A stretch of 64,000 nt of DNA from Nocardioides szechwanensis (GTDB taxonomy: Bacteria; Actinomycetota; Actinomycetes; Propionibacteriales; Nocardioidaceae): positions 124,001-188,000 of the forward strand of contig NZ_FNIC01000003.1 of NCBI RefSeq assembly GCF_900103935.1. Reading direction: 5' to 3'. The notes under the pieces are model-generated. The model was not told where the DNA came from. It made no database searches and saw only the letters and a list, made by a program, of their open reading frames with translations. Numbering within the stretch: the stretch's first letter is position 1; each line of letters begins with the position of its first letter. Positions 17,909 to 25,369 of the stretch are shown here, one piece after another. The translations under genes and the position numbers were made by a program.

Positions 17909-17947
17909 GTGCTGAACACCCGATCGACCCAGTGGTGGGCCGCCTGA
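17909..17947 (+). CDS. Tryptophan leader peptide of trpS
   Basis: This is a 12-codon ORF, GTG to TGA, encoding MLNTRSTQWWAA with tandem TGG-TGG Trp codons at 17933-17938. A purine-rich GGCAGGA precedes the GTG. It lies 107 bases before trpS and ahead of a strong hairpin, the arrangement of ribosome-mediated attenuation. The tandem Trp codons in front of a Trp-tRNA synthetase gene are the decisive evidence. It is too short for ordinary gene callers. Confidence 0.85.
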   Translation: MLNTRSTQWWAA

Positions 17948-17999
17948 CCGGCGGACCACGACGAAGCACACCCTTCAACGGCCGCCTGCGGGCGGCCGT
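17931..17999 (+). promoter_or_regulatory. Trp-responsive transcription attenuator of trpS
   Basis: Two competing structures are visible. The first covers the Trp codons: GTGGT plus CCGCC pair with GGCGG plus ACCAC (17932-17969), with a bulge of GGG. The second is a perfect 9-bp stem ACGGCCGCC / GGCGGCCGT with loop TGCG (17978-17999), followed by CGTGCATTTCC, a terminator-like hairpin. The GGCGG at 17960-17964 can alternatively pair with the GCCGCC of the terminator stem as an antiterminator. Ribosome stalling at TGG-TGG would free that segment and allow read-through into trpS. Confidence 0.75.
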
Positions 18000-18053
18000 C
18001 GTGCATTTCCGGCACTGATCGGCGTCCTGCGGGCCTCACCTCAGGAGTACCTC

Positions 18054-19031
18054 ATGACCACCCACCACCAGACCACCCGGCGGCTCTCGCTGCTGAAGCC
18101 GACCGGGCGCCTCACCCTCGGCAACCTGCTCGGCGCCCTGCGCCCGATGGCTGCGGCGCAGCACGACGCGGACTGCTTCTACGGCATCGCCGACCTGCAC
18201 GCCCTGACGGTCACCCACTCGCCCGGGCGGTTGCGCGAGCTCGTACGCGAGCAGGCGACGCTTCTGCTCGCGGTCGGGCTCGACTCGAGCACGCTGTTCG
18301 TCCAGAGCCGGGTGCCGGCGCACAGCGAGCTGGGTTACCTGCTCGAGTGCGTCGCCACGACCGGTGAGCTGAACCGGATGATCCAGTTCAAGGAGAAGGG
18401 CCGGGGTGTCGACGGGACACGGGTGTCGCTCTACACCTACCCGGCGCTGATGGCGGCCGACATCCTGCTCTACCGGCCGACGCAGGTGCCGGTCGGCGAC
18501 GACCAGCGCCAGCACGTCGAGCTCACCCGCGACCTGGCGATCCGGTTCAACAACACCTACGGGCAGGTGTTCACGGTCCCGGAGATCACCACCCCGCCGA
18601 CCGGTGCCCGGGTCATGGACCTCGCGGACCCGACCAGCAAGATGGGCAAGACCGGGAGCGACGGCGCCGGCGTGATCGGCCTGCTCGACCCGCCCGACGT
18701 CGTACGGCGCAAGGTGGGGCGGGCGGTCACCGACAGCGACACCGGGCCCTCCGCGCTCACGGCCGACCGCCACACCAAGCCCGGTGTCACCAACCTGCTC
18801 GACATCCTGGTCGCGTGCGGCGGCTCGCCCGACGGGCTGACGACGTACGGCGCCCTCAAGAAGGCGGTCACCGACGCGGTCGTCGCCGAGCTCGAGCCGA
18901 TCCAGAAGCGGTACGCCGACCTCGCGGCCGACCCCGCGGCGGTCACCGAGGTCTACGCCGCCGGTGCGGCCCGCTGCCGCGAGGTCACGGGTCCGGTGCT
19001 CGCCGCGGCGCAGGCGGCGGTGGGGTTGTGA
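18054..19031 (+). CDS. trpS: Tryptophanyl-tRNA synthetase
   Basis: This is a class Ic aminoacyl-tRNA synthetase of 325 residues. The HIGH-type motif is PTGRLTLGNLLGAL (first His replaced, as in many TrpRS). The substrate region is GIADLHALTV, the Trp/ATP region is YPALMAADILLYRPTQVPVG, and the KMSKS loop is SKMGKTGSDG (KMGKT variant). It charges tRNA-Trp. An attenuator with a Trp-Trp leader precedes it, as reported for the auxiliary, indolmycin-resistant TrpRS1 of Streptomyces, which I recall in the same neighbourhood as bldN. Whether a second trpS exists cannot be seen here. The stop at 19031 faces the dehalogenase stop one base away. Confidence 0.95.
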   Translation: MTTHHQTTRRLSLLKPTGRLTLGNLLGALRPMAAAQHDADCFYGIADLHALTVTHSPGRLRELVREQATLLLAVGLDSSTLFVQSRVPAHSELGYLLECVATTGELNRMIQFKEKGRGVDGTRVSLYTYPALMAADILLYRPTQVPVGDDQRQHVELTRDLAIRFNNTYGQVFTVPEITTPPTGARVMDLADPTSKMGKTGSDGAGVIGLLDPPDVVRRKVGRAVTDSDTGPSALTADRHTKPGVTNLLDILVACGGSPDGLTTYGALKKAVTDAVVAELEPIQKRYADLAADPAAVTEVYAAGAARCREVTGPVLAAAQAAVGL

Positions 19032-19032
19032 G

Positions 19033-19938
19033 TCAGGCGCGCACGAACTCCGCGACGACGTGGCCGAGCTCCTCGCCGGCGTCCTCCTGGAGGAAGTGGC
19101 CGGCGCCGCGCAGGGTCGGGTGGTCGAGGCCGGCGGCGCCGGGGATCAGCTTGCGCATGATCGGGCCCATGGCTCCGGTGATCGGGTCGCCGTCGCTGAA
19201 CGCCGTGAGGAACGGCTTGCCCCAGGTGGCGAGCACCGCCCACGCGGCCCGGTTGGCGGCGGCCGCGGGGTCCTCGGGGTCGGTCGGCACCAGTGTCGGC
19301 ATCACCCGCGGCCCGGCCTTGGCCTCCTCGACCGGGAAGGGTGCGTCGTACGCCGCCCGGCCGGCCTCGGAGAGCCCGCGCAGGCAGCCGGCCTCGACGA
19401 AGCGGCCGATGTCGAGCGCCGGCGCGCTCTCGACGGCGCGACGGAACTCCCACCAGATCTCGGGCATGTCGAAGTCACCGGTCGGGAGGCCGGTGTTGGC
19501 GGCCACGATCCGCTCGAAGCGCGAGGGGTTCTCCGCGGCCAGGCGAAGCCCGATCAGGCCGCCCCAGTCCTGGCCGACCAGCGTCATGTCGGTGAGGTCG
19601 AGCTCGTCGACCACCAGCGAGCGCACCCACTCGACGTGACGGGCGAAGCTGTGGTCGGCGGTGGCCAGCGGCTTGTCCGAGCGCCCGAAGCCGACCAGGT
19701 CGGGCGCGATCACGCGCATCCCGGCATCGACGAGCACGCGGATGACGTGGCGGTAGAGGTAGGACCAGGTGGGCTCGCCGTGCAGCAGCAGGACGACCGG
19801 CCCGTCGGCCGGGCCGGCCTCGACCCACGCCATCCGCAGGCTGCCGCCGTCCTGGTCGGGGACGTCGGCGTACGACGGGTCCCACGGGAAGTCGTCCAGC
19901 CCGGCAAAGCGGTCGTCGGGGGTTCGGTAGGTCTGCAC
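19033..19938 (-). CDS. Haloalkane dehalogenase (subfamily I-like), alpha/beta hydrolase
   Basis: The product has 301 residues. The N-terminus QTYRTPDDRFAGLDDFPW is typical of HLD-I enzymes. The halide/oxyanion motif is LLHGEPTWSYLYR, the nucleophile elbow is LVGQDWGGLIG (catalytic Asp), the second Trp of the halide clamp lies in the cap region, the acid is Asp in FSDGDPITG, and the catalytic His is in RGAGHFLQED. These enzymes hydrolyse carbon-halogen bonds to an alcohol and halide. The sequence resembles mycobacterial DhmA-type proteins as I remember them. The natural substrate is unknown. It precedes no obvious catabolic partner genes. Confidence 0.9.
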   Translation of the reverse strand: MQTYRTPDDRFAGLDDFPWDPSYADVPDQDGGSLRMAWVEAGPADGPVVLLLHGEPTWSYLYRHVIRVLVDAGMRVIAPDLVGFGRSDKPLATADHSFARHVEWVRSLVVDELDLTDMTLVGQDWGGLIGLRLAAENPSRFERIVAANTGLPTGDFDMPEIWWEFRRAVESAPALDIGRFVEAGCLRGLSEAGRAAYDAPFPVEEAKAGPRVMPTLVPTDPEDPAAAANRAAWAVLATWGKPFLTAFSDGDPITGAMGPIMRKLIPGAAGLDHPTLRGAGHFLQEDAGEELGHVVAEFVRA

Positions 19939-19945
19939 CTCCTCA

Positions 19946-20500
19946 CTATGCCAGTGGGGACCTGCTCCGTTCAGCGTCCCGCTCGGCCAGCTGCTTCAGC
20001 GTCAGCAGCTCCTTGCGCATCATCACCAGGTCTCCCCAGGCCAGCAGGGGCGCGCGCACGCGGGCGACGCGCCCGTCGACCTCGGAGACGAGGCGGCAGA
20101 CCATGCGGCTGGCGGTCGGGTCCGACCCGTCGGGCTCGGCGGCGTACGTCACCGCGACCGGCCCGAACAGCCTGGCGGCCCCGGGCGTCGTGACGCCGGT
20201 CCAGTGGTGCCCGGGCTCGTACGACGTCACGCGGAAGATCATCATCAGCTTGCCGACGTGCAGCTCGTCGGCGCCCGGGGTCAGCTCACGCGGGCTGCGC
20301 CGGCCGCGGTTGTCCAGCAGGTCGTAGGAGTAGGGCGCGACCGCGATCTGGCAGAGCCAGCGCCAGGACAGCTCCCGTGGGGCCGCGACGCGCACGGCCC
20401 GCGTCATGGCCGTCGTCCGGCCGTCCAGGAGGCGGTCGGCCGGGTAGTCGCGCAGCACCTCGTCGGAGGTGGCGCCCCAGACGTGCGGGAGTCGGCTCAA
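19946..20500 (-). CDS. SRPBCC-fold (START/polyketide-cyclase-like) protein, function unknown
   Basis: The product has 184 residues. The segment RAVRVAAPRELSWRWLCQIA, then PYSYDLLDNRGRRSPRE, is typical of a widespread actinobacterial SRPBCC group with a hydrophobic ligand cavity. The C-terminal helix is charged. The start overlaps the proC stop by 4 bases (ATGA), so it is coupled to proC, and it ends 8 bases before the dehalogenase start, making a three-gene leftward unit. No ligand or enzymatic role can be assigned. Confidence 0.7.
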   Translation of the reverse strand: MSRLPHVWGATSDEVLRDYPADRLLDGRTTAMTRAVRVAAPRELSWRWLCQIAVAPYSYDLLDNRGRRSPRELTPGADELHVGKLMMIFRVTSYEPGHHWTGVTTPGAARLFGPVAVTYAAEPDGSDPTASRMVCRLVSEVDGRVARVRAPLLAWGDLVMMRKELLTLKQLAERDAERSRSPLA

Positions 20501-21303
20501 GTGCCCTCGGCGAGCTCGCGCGAGCGGTCGCGCGCAGCCTCCATGGCGGCGAGGAACGCGGCGCGCACCTTGTGGATCTCCAGCTCACGCAGCGCGGACG
20601 CCGTCGTACCACCGGGAGAGGTGACCTGCTCGCGCAGCACGGTGGGGTGGGTGCCGGTCTCGCGCAGCATCTTGGCCGAGCCGACCAGGGTCTGGATGAC
20701 CAGCTCGCTCGCCATCGCGCGCGGCAGCCCGAGGTGGACGCCCGCCTCGATCATCGACTCGACGACGAAGAAGATGTAGGCGGGCCCGGACCCGGAGATC
20801 GCGGTGACGGCGTCCTGCTGCCGCTCGGGGACGCGGACGACCTTGCCCACCGACGCGAGCAGCGACTCGGCCTCGGCCAGGTGGGACTCGTCGCAGTGGG
20901 AGCCGGGCGAGATCGCGGCCATGCCCTCGTCGACGAGAGCCGGGGTGTTGGGCATGACGCGTACGACGGCGATGCCCTCGGGCACGCGGGACTCGATGAA
21001 CGCGGTGGTGATGCCGGCGGCGAGCGAGACGATCAGCTGGCCCGGGCGCAGCACGCCGGAGATCTCGTCGAGCAGGTCACCCATGTCCTGGGGCTTGACG
21101 ACCAGGGCGAGGGTGTCGGCCTTCTCGGCCGCCTCGATGTTGGTGACCACGGCGACGCCGTAGCGCTGCTCGAGCTCGGCGGCGCGCTCGGCGCGCTTCT
21201 CGCCGACGAGCAGGTTGTCGACGCGGCGGCCGGCGCGGACGAGGCCCGAGAGCAGGGTCTCGCCCATCACCCCGGCGCCGAGGATGGCTGTCTGCGAGCC
21301 CAT
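20497..21303 (-). CDS. proC: Pyrroline-5-carboxylate reductase
   Basis: The product catalyses the last step of proline synthesis, NAD(P)H-dependent reduction of pyrroline-5-carboxylate. It has 268 residues. The Rossmann motif TAILGAGVMGETLLSGL is at the N-terminus, VVRVMPNTPALVDEGMAAIS in the middle, and the C-terminal substrate signature SGSGPAYIFFVVE with LREQVTSPGGTT is present. CAGGAG lies 7 bases before the ATG. It sits 114 bases after the proline dehydrogenase gene on the same strand, so synthesis and degradation enzymes for proline are adjacent. Confidence 0.96.
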   Translation of the reverse strand: MGSQTAILGAGVMGETLLSGLVRAGRRVDNLLVGEKRAERAAELEQRYGVAVVTNIEAAEKADTLALVVKPQDMGDLLDEISGVLRPGQLIVSLAAGITTAFIESRVPEGIAVVRVMPNTPALVDEGMAAISPGSHCDESHLAEAESLLASVGKVVRVPERQQDAVTAISGSGPAYIFFVVESMIEAGVHLGLPRAMASELVIQTLVGSAKMLRETGTHPTVLREQVTSPGGTTASALRELEIHKVRAAFLAAMEAARDRSRELAEGT

Positions 21304-21320
21304 GTTTCCACTCCTGTACT

Positions 21321-21373
21321 GGATTTCGACGCGCCTTCGCGGCCTCGTCCCTCGCCCGCGAGCTTGCTCAATC
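21321..21373. repeat. Dispersed intergenic repeat (element H)
   Basis: This 53-base block runs from GGATTTCGACGCGCC to GAGCTTGCTCAATC, in the gap between the proline dehydrogenase and proC genes. Aligned with the reverse complement of 32280-32336 it matches at most positions (CTCGACNCGCC, TCGCGG, TCGTYCCTC, CCCGCG, GCTYGCTC), so the two are members of one repeat family in opposite orientations. It is not coding on either strand. Confidence 0.7.
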
Positions 21374-21417
21374 TTCGCCCGCCACGCGTCCGCTCCTTCG
21401 TCGCGGCCACTGCGATC

Positions 21418-22368
21418 TCACTTCTTCGAGAACAAGGACTTCACGAAGAATGACAGGTTCTGCGGTCGCTCGGCGAGCCGACGCATCAGGTAGCCGTACC
21501 ACTCCTCGCCGTAGGGGACGTAGACCCGCACGGTCTCGCCGCTGGTGGCGAGCCGGCGCTGCTCGTCGGGGCGGATGCCGAACAGCATCTGGAACTCGTA
21601 GGTCTTCTGGGCGCGGCCGTAGCGGCTGGCCAGCGACGAGGCGATCTCGATCATCCGCGGGTCGTGGGTGGCGATCATCGGGTAGGCCTCGCTGGCGAGC
21701 AGGATCTTCAGGCAGCGCACGTAGGACTTGTCGACGTCGATCTTGTCCTGGAAGGCCACCGACTCGGGCTCGTTGTAGGCGCCCTTGCACAGACGCACGC
21801 GCGAGCCCTCGTAGGCGAGGGAGCGGCAGTCGTCCTCGGTGCGGTGGAGGTAGGCCTGGAGCACGGCGCCGGTCTCCGGGAAGTCCTTGCGCAGGTCGCG
21901 CAGGATCGCCAGCGTCGAGTCGGTGGTGGTGTGGTCCTCCATGTCGAGGGTCACCGTCGTCCCGGCGTTGCGGGCGGCGCGGCAGATGGTGCGGGCGTTC
22001 TCGAGCGCGATCTTGTGACCACCACCGAAGCCCAGGGAGTCGGGCAGAGCCTGGCCGATCGCCGACAGCTTGACCGACACCTCGGCGTGCCGCGGCAGCC
22101 CCTTGGTGGAGAGCTGACGCAGCAGCTCGACGTAGGCGGCGACGGTGGCGTCGGCCTGCTCGACGTCGGTGGTGTCCTCGCCGAGGAAGTCGAGCGTGAT
22201 CTTGAGATGGTCGTCGACCAGTGCCGCGGTCGCGTGGACGGCCGACTCGGTGGTCTCGCCGGGCACATAGCTCGTCACGATGCTCGCGGTCACCGGGAGC
22301 GTGCTGACGAGCTTCTTGACCCGGCCACTTCGGGAGAGGAGCAGGATCGGCTGGCGCAGCAGGGACAT
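21418..22368 (-). CDS. Proline dehydrogenase (FAD-dependent, single domain)
   Basis: The product has 316 residues, the length of monofunctional bacterial PRODH (PutB/PRODH) rather than bifunctional PutA. It carries the barrel motifs SVKLSAIGQ, LDMEDHTTTD, LQAYLHRTEDDC and RVRLCKGAYNEPE. The C-terminal substrate-binding signature is YVPYGEEWYGYLMRRLAERP, with the Arg-Arg pair that contacts proline. It oxidises proline to pyrroline-5-carboxylate, passing electrons to FAD and on to the respiratory chain. The P5C dehydrogenase gene is not in the window. Confidence 0.95.
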   Translation of the reverse strand: MSLLRQPILLLSRSGRVKKLVSTLPVTASIVTSYVPGETTESAVHATAALVDDHLKITLDFLGEDTTDVEQADATVAAYVELLRQLSTKGLPRHAEVSVKLSAIGQALPDSLGFGGGHKIALENARTICRAARNAGTTVTLDMEDHTTTDSTLAILRDLRKDFPETGAVLQAYLHRTEDDCRSLAYEGSRVRLCKGAYNEPESVAFQDKIDVDKSYVRCLKILLASEAYPMIATHDPRMIEIASSLASRYGRAQKTYEFQMLFGIRPDEQRRLATSGETVRVYVPYGEEWYGYLMRRLAERPQNLSFFVKSLFSKK

Positions 22369-22378
22369 GCGCTCCAGA

Positions 22379-23113
22379 TTACGCGGTACGGCGGCGCAGG
22401 GTCGCCGCCCCCAGGGCCAGGCCCGCCAGCACGAACGCCGCCACCACGACCAGGTCGCCCCACACCTCGCCGGCGCTCGACGACACGGTCAGGTGGGTCA
22501 TGGCGTCGACGGCGTAGGACAGCGGGAGTACGTCGGAGATGGCGCCGAGGACGTCGGGCATCGAGTCGCGCGGCACCAGCAGCCCGCACAGCAGGATCTG
22601 CGGCACCACGATCGCGGGCATGAACTGCACGGCCTGGAACTCGGTGCGCGCGAACGCCGACACGAACAGCCCCAGTGCGGTGCCCAGGGTGGCGTCGACG
22701 ACGGCGACCAGGGTCAGCAGCCACACGTGGCCCACGATCTCGAGCCCGAGCAGCCCCACGCTGACCCCGACCGCGAGCACGGACTGGAGCGCCGCGACCA
22801 CGCCGAACGCCACGGCGTACCCGACCAGGAAGTCGAGCTTGCCCATCGGCATCGCGAGCAACCGCTCGAGGGTGCCGGAGGAGCGCTCGCGCAGGGTGGT
22901 CACGCTGGTCACGAGGAACATCACGATGAACGGGAAGATCGCGAGCAGCGCCGGGCCGATCCGGTCGAAGATCGGGCCGGAGTCGTTGTACATCCACCAG
23001 AGCAGGGTCATCAGCAGGCAGGGCAGGACGAGCAGCATCGCGAGGGTGCGGTGGTCGCGCCGGAGCTGGCTGAGGACGCGGCCGGTGACCGCCATGGTGA
23101 TCCGGGGGTTCAT
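22379..23113 (-). CDS. ABC-2 type transporter permease
   Basis: The product has 244 residues with about six membrane segments: MLLVLPCLLMTLLWW, LLAIFPFIVMFLVT, a long central pair, VVPQILLCGLLVP, and the last near the C-terminus. The amphipathic connecting segment LRERSSGTLERLLAMPM is the ABC-2/CcmB-DrrB-type conserved region. It starts at the ATG at 23113, overlapping the ATPase stop by 4 bases. With the ATPase it should form an exporter of a drug or lipid. TetR regulation is suggested by the upstream gene. Confidence 0.92.
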   Translation of the reverse strand: MNPRITMAVTGRVLSQLRRDHRTLAMLLVLPCLLMTLLWWMYNDSGPIFDRIGPALLAIFPFIVMFLVTSVTTLRERSSGTLERLLAMPMGKLDFLVGYAVAFGVVAALQSVLAVGVSVGLLGLEIVGHVWLLTLVAVVDATLGTALGLFVSAFARTEFQAVQFMPAIVVPQILLCGLLVPRDSMPDVLGAISDVLPLSYAVDAMTHLTVSSSAGEVWGDLVVVAAFVLAGLALGAATLRRRTA

Positions 23114-23823
23114 GCCGGGCTCGCTTCCACGAGGGCGAGGAACGCGGTCTCGATGTCGTCGGCGCCCGCCGCGGCCTTGATTGCGGCGGGTGTGTCGTCG
23201 GCGATGATCCGGCCCTCGCGCATGAGCAGCAGCCGGTCGCAGCGCTCGGCCTCGTCCATGACGTGGCTGGAGACCAGGACCGTGGCTCCGGCGTCGGCGA
23301 TCCGGTGGAACAGCTCCCAGAGGTCGCGGCGCAGCACCGGGTCGAGGCCCACGGTCGGCTCGTCGAGCACCAGGAGGTCGGGTTTCCCGAGCAGCGCGAC
23401 GGCCAGGCTGACCCGGGAGAGCTGGCCACCGCTGAGGTTGCCGGCCAGCGCGTCGCGGTGACTGGTGAGGTCGACCGCCTCGACGGCCCGGTCGACCTCG
23501 TCGGCGCCGACGCCGAGGACCCGGGCGAAGAAGCGGAGGTTCTCGGTGACGGACAGGTCGAGGTAGACGCTGGAGTCCTGCGTGACGTAGCCGATCCGGT
23601 CGCGCAGCGGGGCGCTGCCCGCCGGCTCCCCCAGCACGCTGACGGTTCCGCTGTCGACCCGCTGCACGCCGACGATCGAGCGCAGCAGCGTTGACTTGCC
23701 GCAGCCCGAGGGCCCGAGCAGCCCGGTCACGCCCTTGCCGATCACGAGGTCGAGCCCGGTCAGTACCGGCCTCCCACCTCTCACCACCGTCAGCCCGCTG
23801 ACCTCCACGGTCGATTTCATCAT
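23110..23823 (-). CDS. ABC-2 type transporter ATP-binding protein
   Basis: The product has 237 residues. Walker A is LLGPSGCGKSTLLRS, the Q-loop is IGYVTQDSSVYLDLS, the signature is NLSGGQLSRVSLA, Walker B is DLLVLDEPTVGLDP, and the switch His is in VSSHVMDEAERCD, typical of the DrrA/CcmA exporter group. Two ATG codons stand in tandem (23823 and 23820) without a good ribosome-binding site, so a leaderless transcript is possible. A 16-base palindrome overlaps these start codons. It is encoded with the permease. Confidence 0.93.
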   Translation of the reverse strand: MMKSTVEVSGLTVVRGGRPVLTGLDLVIGKGVTGLLGPSGCGKSTLLRSIVGVQRVDSGTVSVLGEPAGSAPLRDRIGYVTQDSSVYLDLSVTENLRFFARVLGVGADEVDRAVEAVDLTSHRDALAGNLSGGQLSRVSLAVALLGKPDLLVLDEPTVGLDPVLRRDLWELFHRIADAGATVLVSSHVMDEAERCDRLLLMREGRIIADDTPAAIKAAAGADDIETAFLALVEASPA

Positions 23824-23831
23824 GTGATGAA
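23816..23831. promoter_or_regulatory. Candidate TetR-family operator over the exporter start
   Basis: The sequence TTCATCATGTGATGAA is a perfect 7-2-7 palindrome that spans the tandem ATG codons of the ABC ATPase gene and the bases just upstream. The regulator gene next upstream belongs to the TetR family, whose dimers bind 15-20 bp dyads. Binding there would block initiation of the exporter transcript. This is inference from symmetry and position. Confidence 0.45.
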
Positions 23832-23872
23832 TTGTGCTCCTCGGGGGCGCTGGTGCGCAAGAGATCGGGCAT

Positions 23873-23940
23873 GTAACTCACCGTTACTGCTGGTGTCATG
23901 CCCGTACACGGGCGTGGCAGATCCAGTAACGGTGAGTTAC
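23873..23940. repeat. Long inverted repeat (element B), 3' of the tetR gene
   Basis: Perfect 17-base arms (23873-23889 and 23924-23940) have the sequence GTAACTCACCGTTACTG and its complement. Each arm contains its own 5-bp dyad, GTAAC-TCACC-GTTAC. The 34-base spacer contains a further hairpin, CATGCCCG-TACA-CGGGCGTG, with one G-T pair. The element lies 21 bases after the tetR stop and 41 bases before the ATPase start region. It could terminate the tetR transcript. Confidence 0.85.
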
Positions 23941-23961
23941 AAGGGCGTTTGCGCCGCCGCC

Positions 23962-24555
23962 TCAGCTCGGCAGCGGGCCGGTGAGGAAGCCCTGGAGCAC
24001 GGGCGCGTACGTCGCGACGACGAGGTCGGGGGGCATGGAGGCAAGGGGTTCGACGGCCAGCAGGTAGCGGATGACCACGAGGCCGATGAGCTGGGAGCCG
24101 ACGTGGGCCATCCGCCGCTCGGGCTGGTCGATGCCGAGCGCCAGCCCCACCGGACCGAGCACCATCTGCGTGAACCCGTCGCGCATCAGCTGCTGGGTCG
24201 GCGGCTCGGACATCCCGCGCACCAGCGCGCGCAGCGGCAGCGAGACCTCCGGGTCGTCCCACACCGCGACGAACACCCGCATCAGCGCCTCGCCCGCCTG
24301 GTCGGCACCGGCCAGCACCACGGGCGTCATCGCCTCCCGCGGGTCGAGCCGCAGCTCGAGCGCGGCGACGAACAGGTCCTCCTTCGTGCCGAAGTAGTGG
24401 TGCACCAGGGCCGCGTCGACCCCGGCCGCCGCGGCGACCGAGCGGACCGACGTACCTGCGAAGCCGGAGGTGGCGAAGCCGGCGCGCGCGGCGTCCAGGA
24501 TCGCCGAGCGGGTGTCGGGTGCCCCTGGCCGACGACCGCGCCGCGGAGCGGTCAC
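23962..24555 (-). CDS. TetR family transcriptional regulator
   Basis: The product has 197 residues. The N-terminal DNA-binding domain reads TRSAILDAARAGFATSGFAG, then TSVRSVAAAAGVDAALVHHYFGTKEDLF, the classic TetR helix-turn-helix. The C-terminal ligand domain is variable. GTG at 24555 (VTAPRRGRRPG) fits usual N-termini; GTG at 24573 is an alternative six codons upstream, and an 11-base tandem repeat covers both. It lies just upstream of the ABC-2 exporter on the same strand and probably represses it. The inducer is unknown. Confidence 0.9.
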   Translation of the reverse strand: MTAPRRGRRPGAPDTRSAILDAARAGFATSGFAGTSVRSVAAAAGVDAALVHHYFGTKEDLFVAALELRLDPREAMTPVVLAGADQAGEALMRVFVAVWDDPEVSLPLRALVRGMSEPPTQQLMRDGFTQMVLGPVGLALGIDQPERRMAHVGSQLIGLVVIRYLLAVEPLASMPPDLVVATYAPVLQGFLTGPLPS

Positions 24556-24581
24556 GGGACACTCACGGGACACTCACGGGG
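24553..24581. repeat. Short tandem repeat at the isomerase/tetR junction
   Basis: An 11-base unit, CACGGGACACT, occurs twice in perfect tandem followed by a partial third copy CACGGGG. It spans the stop codon of the isomerase gene and the alternative starts of the tetR gene. Each unit offers a GTG on the minus strand, in different frames, so slippage here would change the tetR N-terminus. Confidence 0.8.
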
Positions 24582-25365
24582 CGGCCACCGCGAGGTGCTC
24601 GCGAGCGAACTCGAGCGACTCGCGCAGGTCCACCTCGCGCTCCTCGCGGCTGTTGCAGCGCCTGGTGTTGATCTCGACGACGATCTCGCCGGCGAAGCCG
24701 ACCTTGGTGAGGTAGCGCAGGAACGGGCCCGCACCCATCGAGCCGCGCCCCGGCACCAGGTGCTCGTCCTTGGCCGACCCGCTGCCGTCGGTGAGGTGGA
24801 TGTGGCGCAGCCGCTCCCCCAGCCGCTTGGCCATGTCGATCGGGTCGGACGCGGCGATCGCGGCGTGCGACAGGTCGATGGTGGTGTTGGCGTAGTCCTC
24901 GGCGGAGGGGTCCCAGCCGGGGACGTACATCTCGACGCCGCGCTTGGAGGAGGCCCGCCAGGGATACATGTTCTCGACGGCGAACGCGATGCCGGTGGAG
25001 TTCTCGAGCGCCGCGATGCCGTTGACGAAGTCGCGGGCGTAGTCGCGCTGCCACCGGAACGGCGGGTGTACGACGACCACCTCGGCGCCTACCTCGGCCG
25101 CCATCTCGGCGGAGCGCTGGAGCTTGCCCCACGGCTCGGTGCCCCATACCCGCTGGGTGAAGAGCAGGCACGGCGCGTGCACCGCGCTGATCGGGATCTC
25201 GTGGTGCTCGGAGAGCTGCTTGACCGCGGAGGTCTGCTGGCTCAGGGCGTCGATACCGACCATCACCTCGACGGTGTCGTAACCGAGCTGCGCGGCGTAG
25301 GCGAAGGCGTGCGCCGACGACTCGGGGTAGACCGAGGCGGTCGAGAGTCCGATGCGCGACACCAC
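24574..25365 (-). CDS. Sugar phosphate isomerase/epimerase-like TIM-barrel protein
   Basis: The product has 263 residues of the xylose isomerase-like/AP endonuclease 2 superfamily. Metal-binding positions are suggested by VVVVHPPF, FAVENMYPW, TIDLSHAAIA, IHLTDGSG and GEIVVEINTR, which place His/Glu/Asp at barrel strand ends. Members isomerise sugars or keto acids, or act as endonuclease IV-like enzymes; the function here cannot be fixed. It starts at GTG 25365 or 25362, 4 bases after the Ppx stop, so it is co-transcribed with that gene. Confidence 0.82.
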   Translation of the reverse strand: MVSRIGLSTASVYPESSAHAFAYAAQLGYDTVEVMVGIDALSQQTSAVKQLSEHHEIPISAVHAPCLLFTQRVWGTEPWGKLQRSAEMAAEVGAEVVVVHPPFRWQRDYARDFVNGIAALENSTGIAFAVENMYPWRASSKRGVEMYVPGWDPSAEDYANTTIDLSHAAIAASDPIDMAKRLGERLRHIHLTDGSGSAKDEHLVPGRGSMGAGPFLRYLTKVGFAGEIVVEINTRRCNSREEREVDLRESLEFAREHLAVAAP

Positions 25366-25369
25366 GAGG

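Noticed and set aside
17432..18018. Frames spanning the acuC-trpS gap
   Set aside because: They are shadows of acuC on the other strand; the gap is explained by the leader peptide and attenuator.
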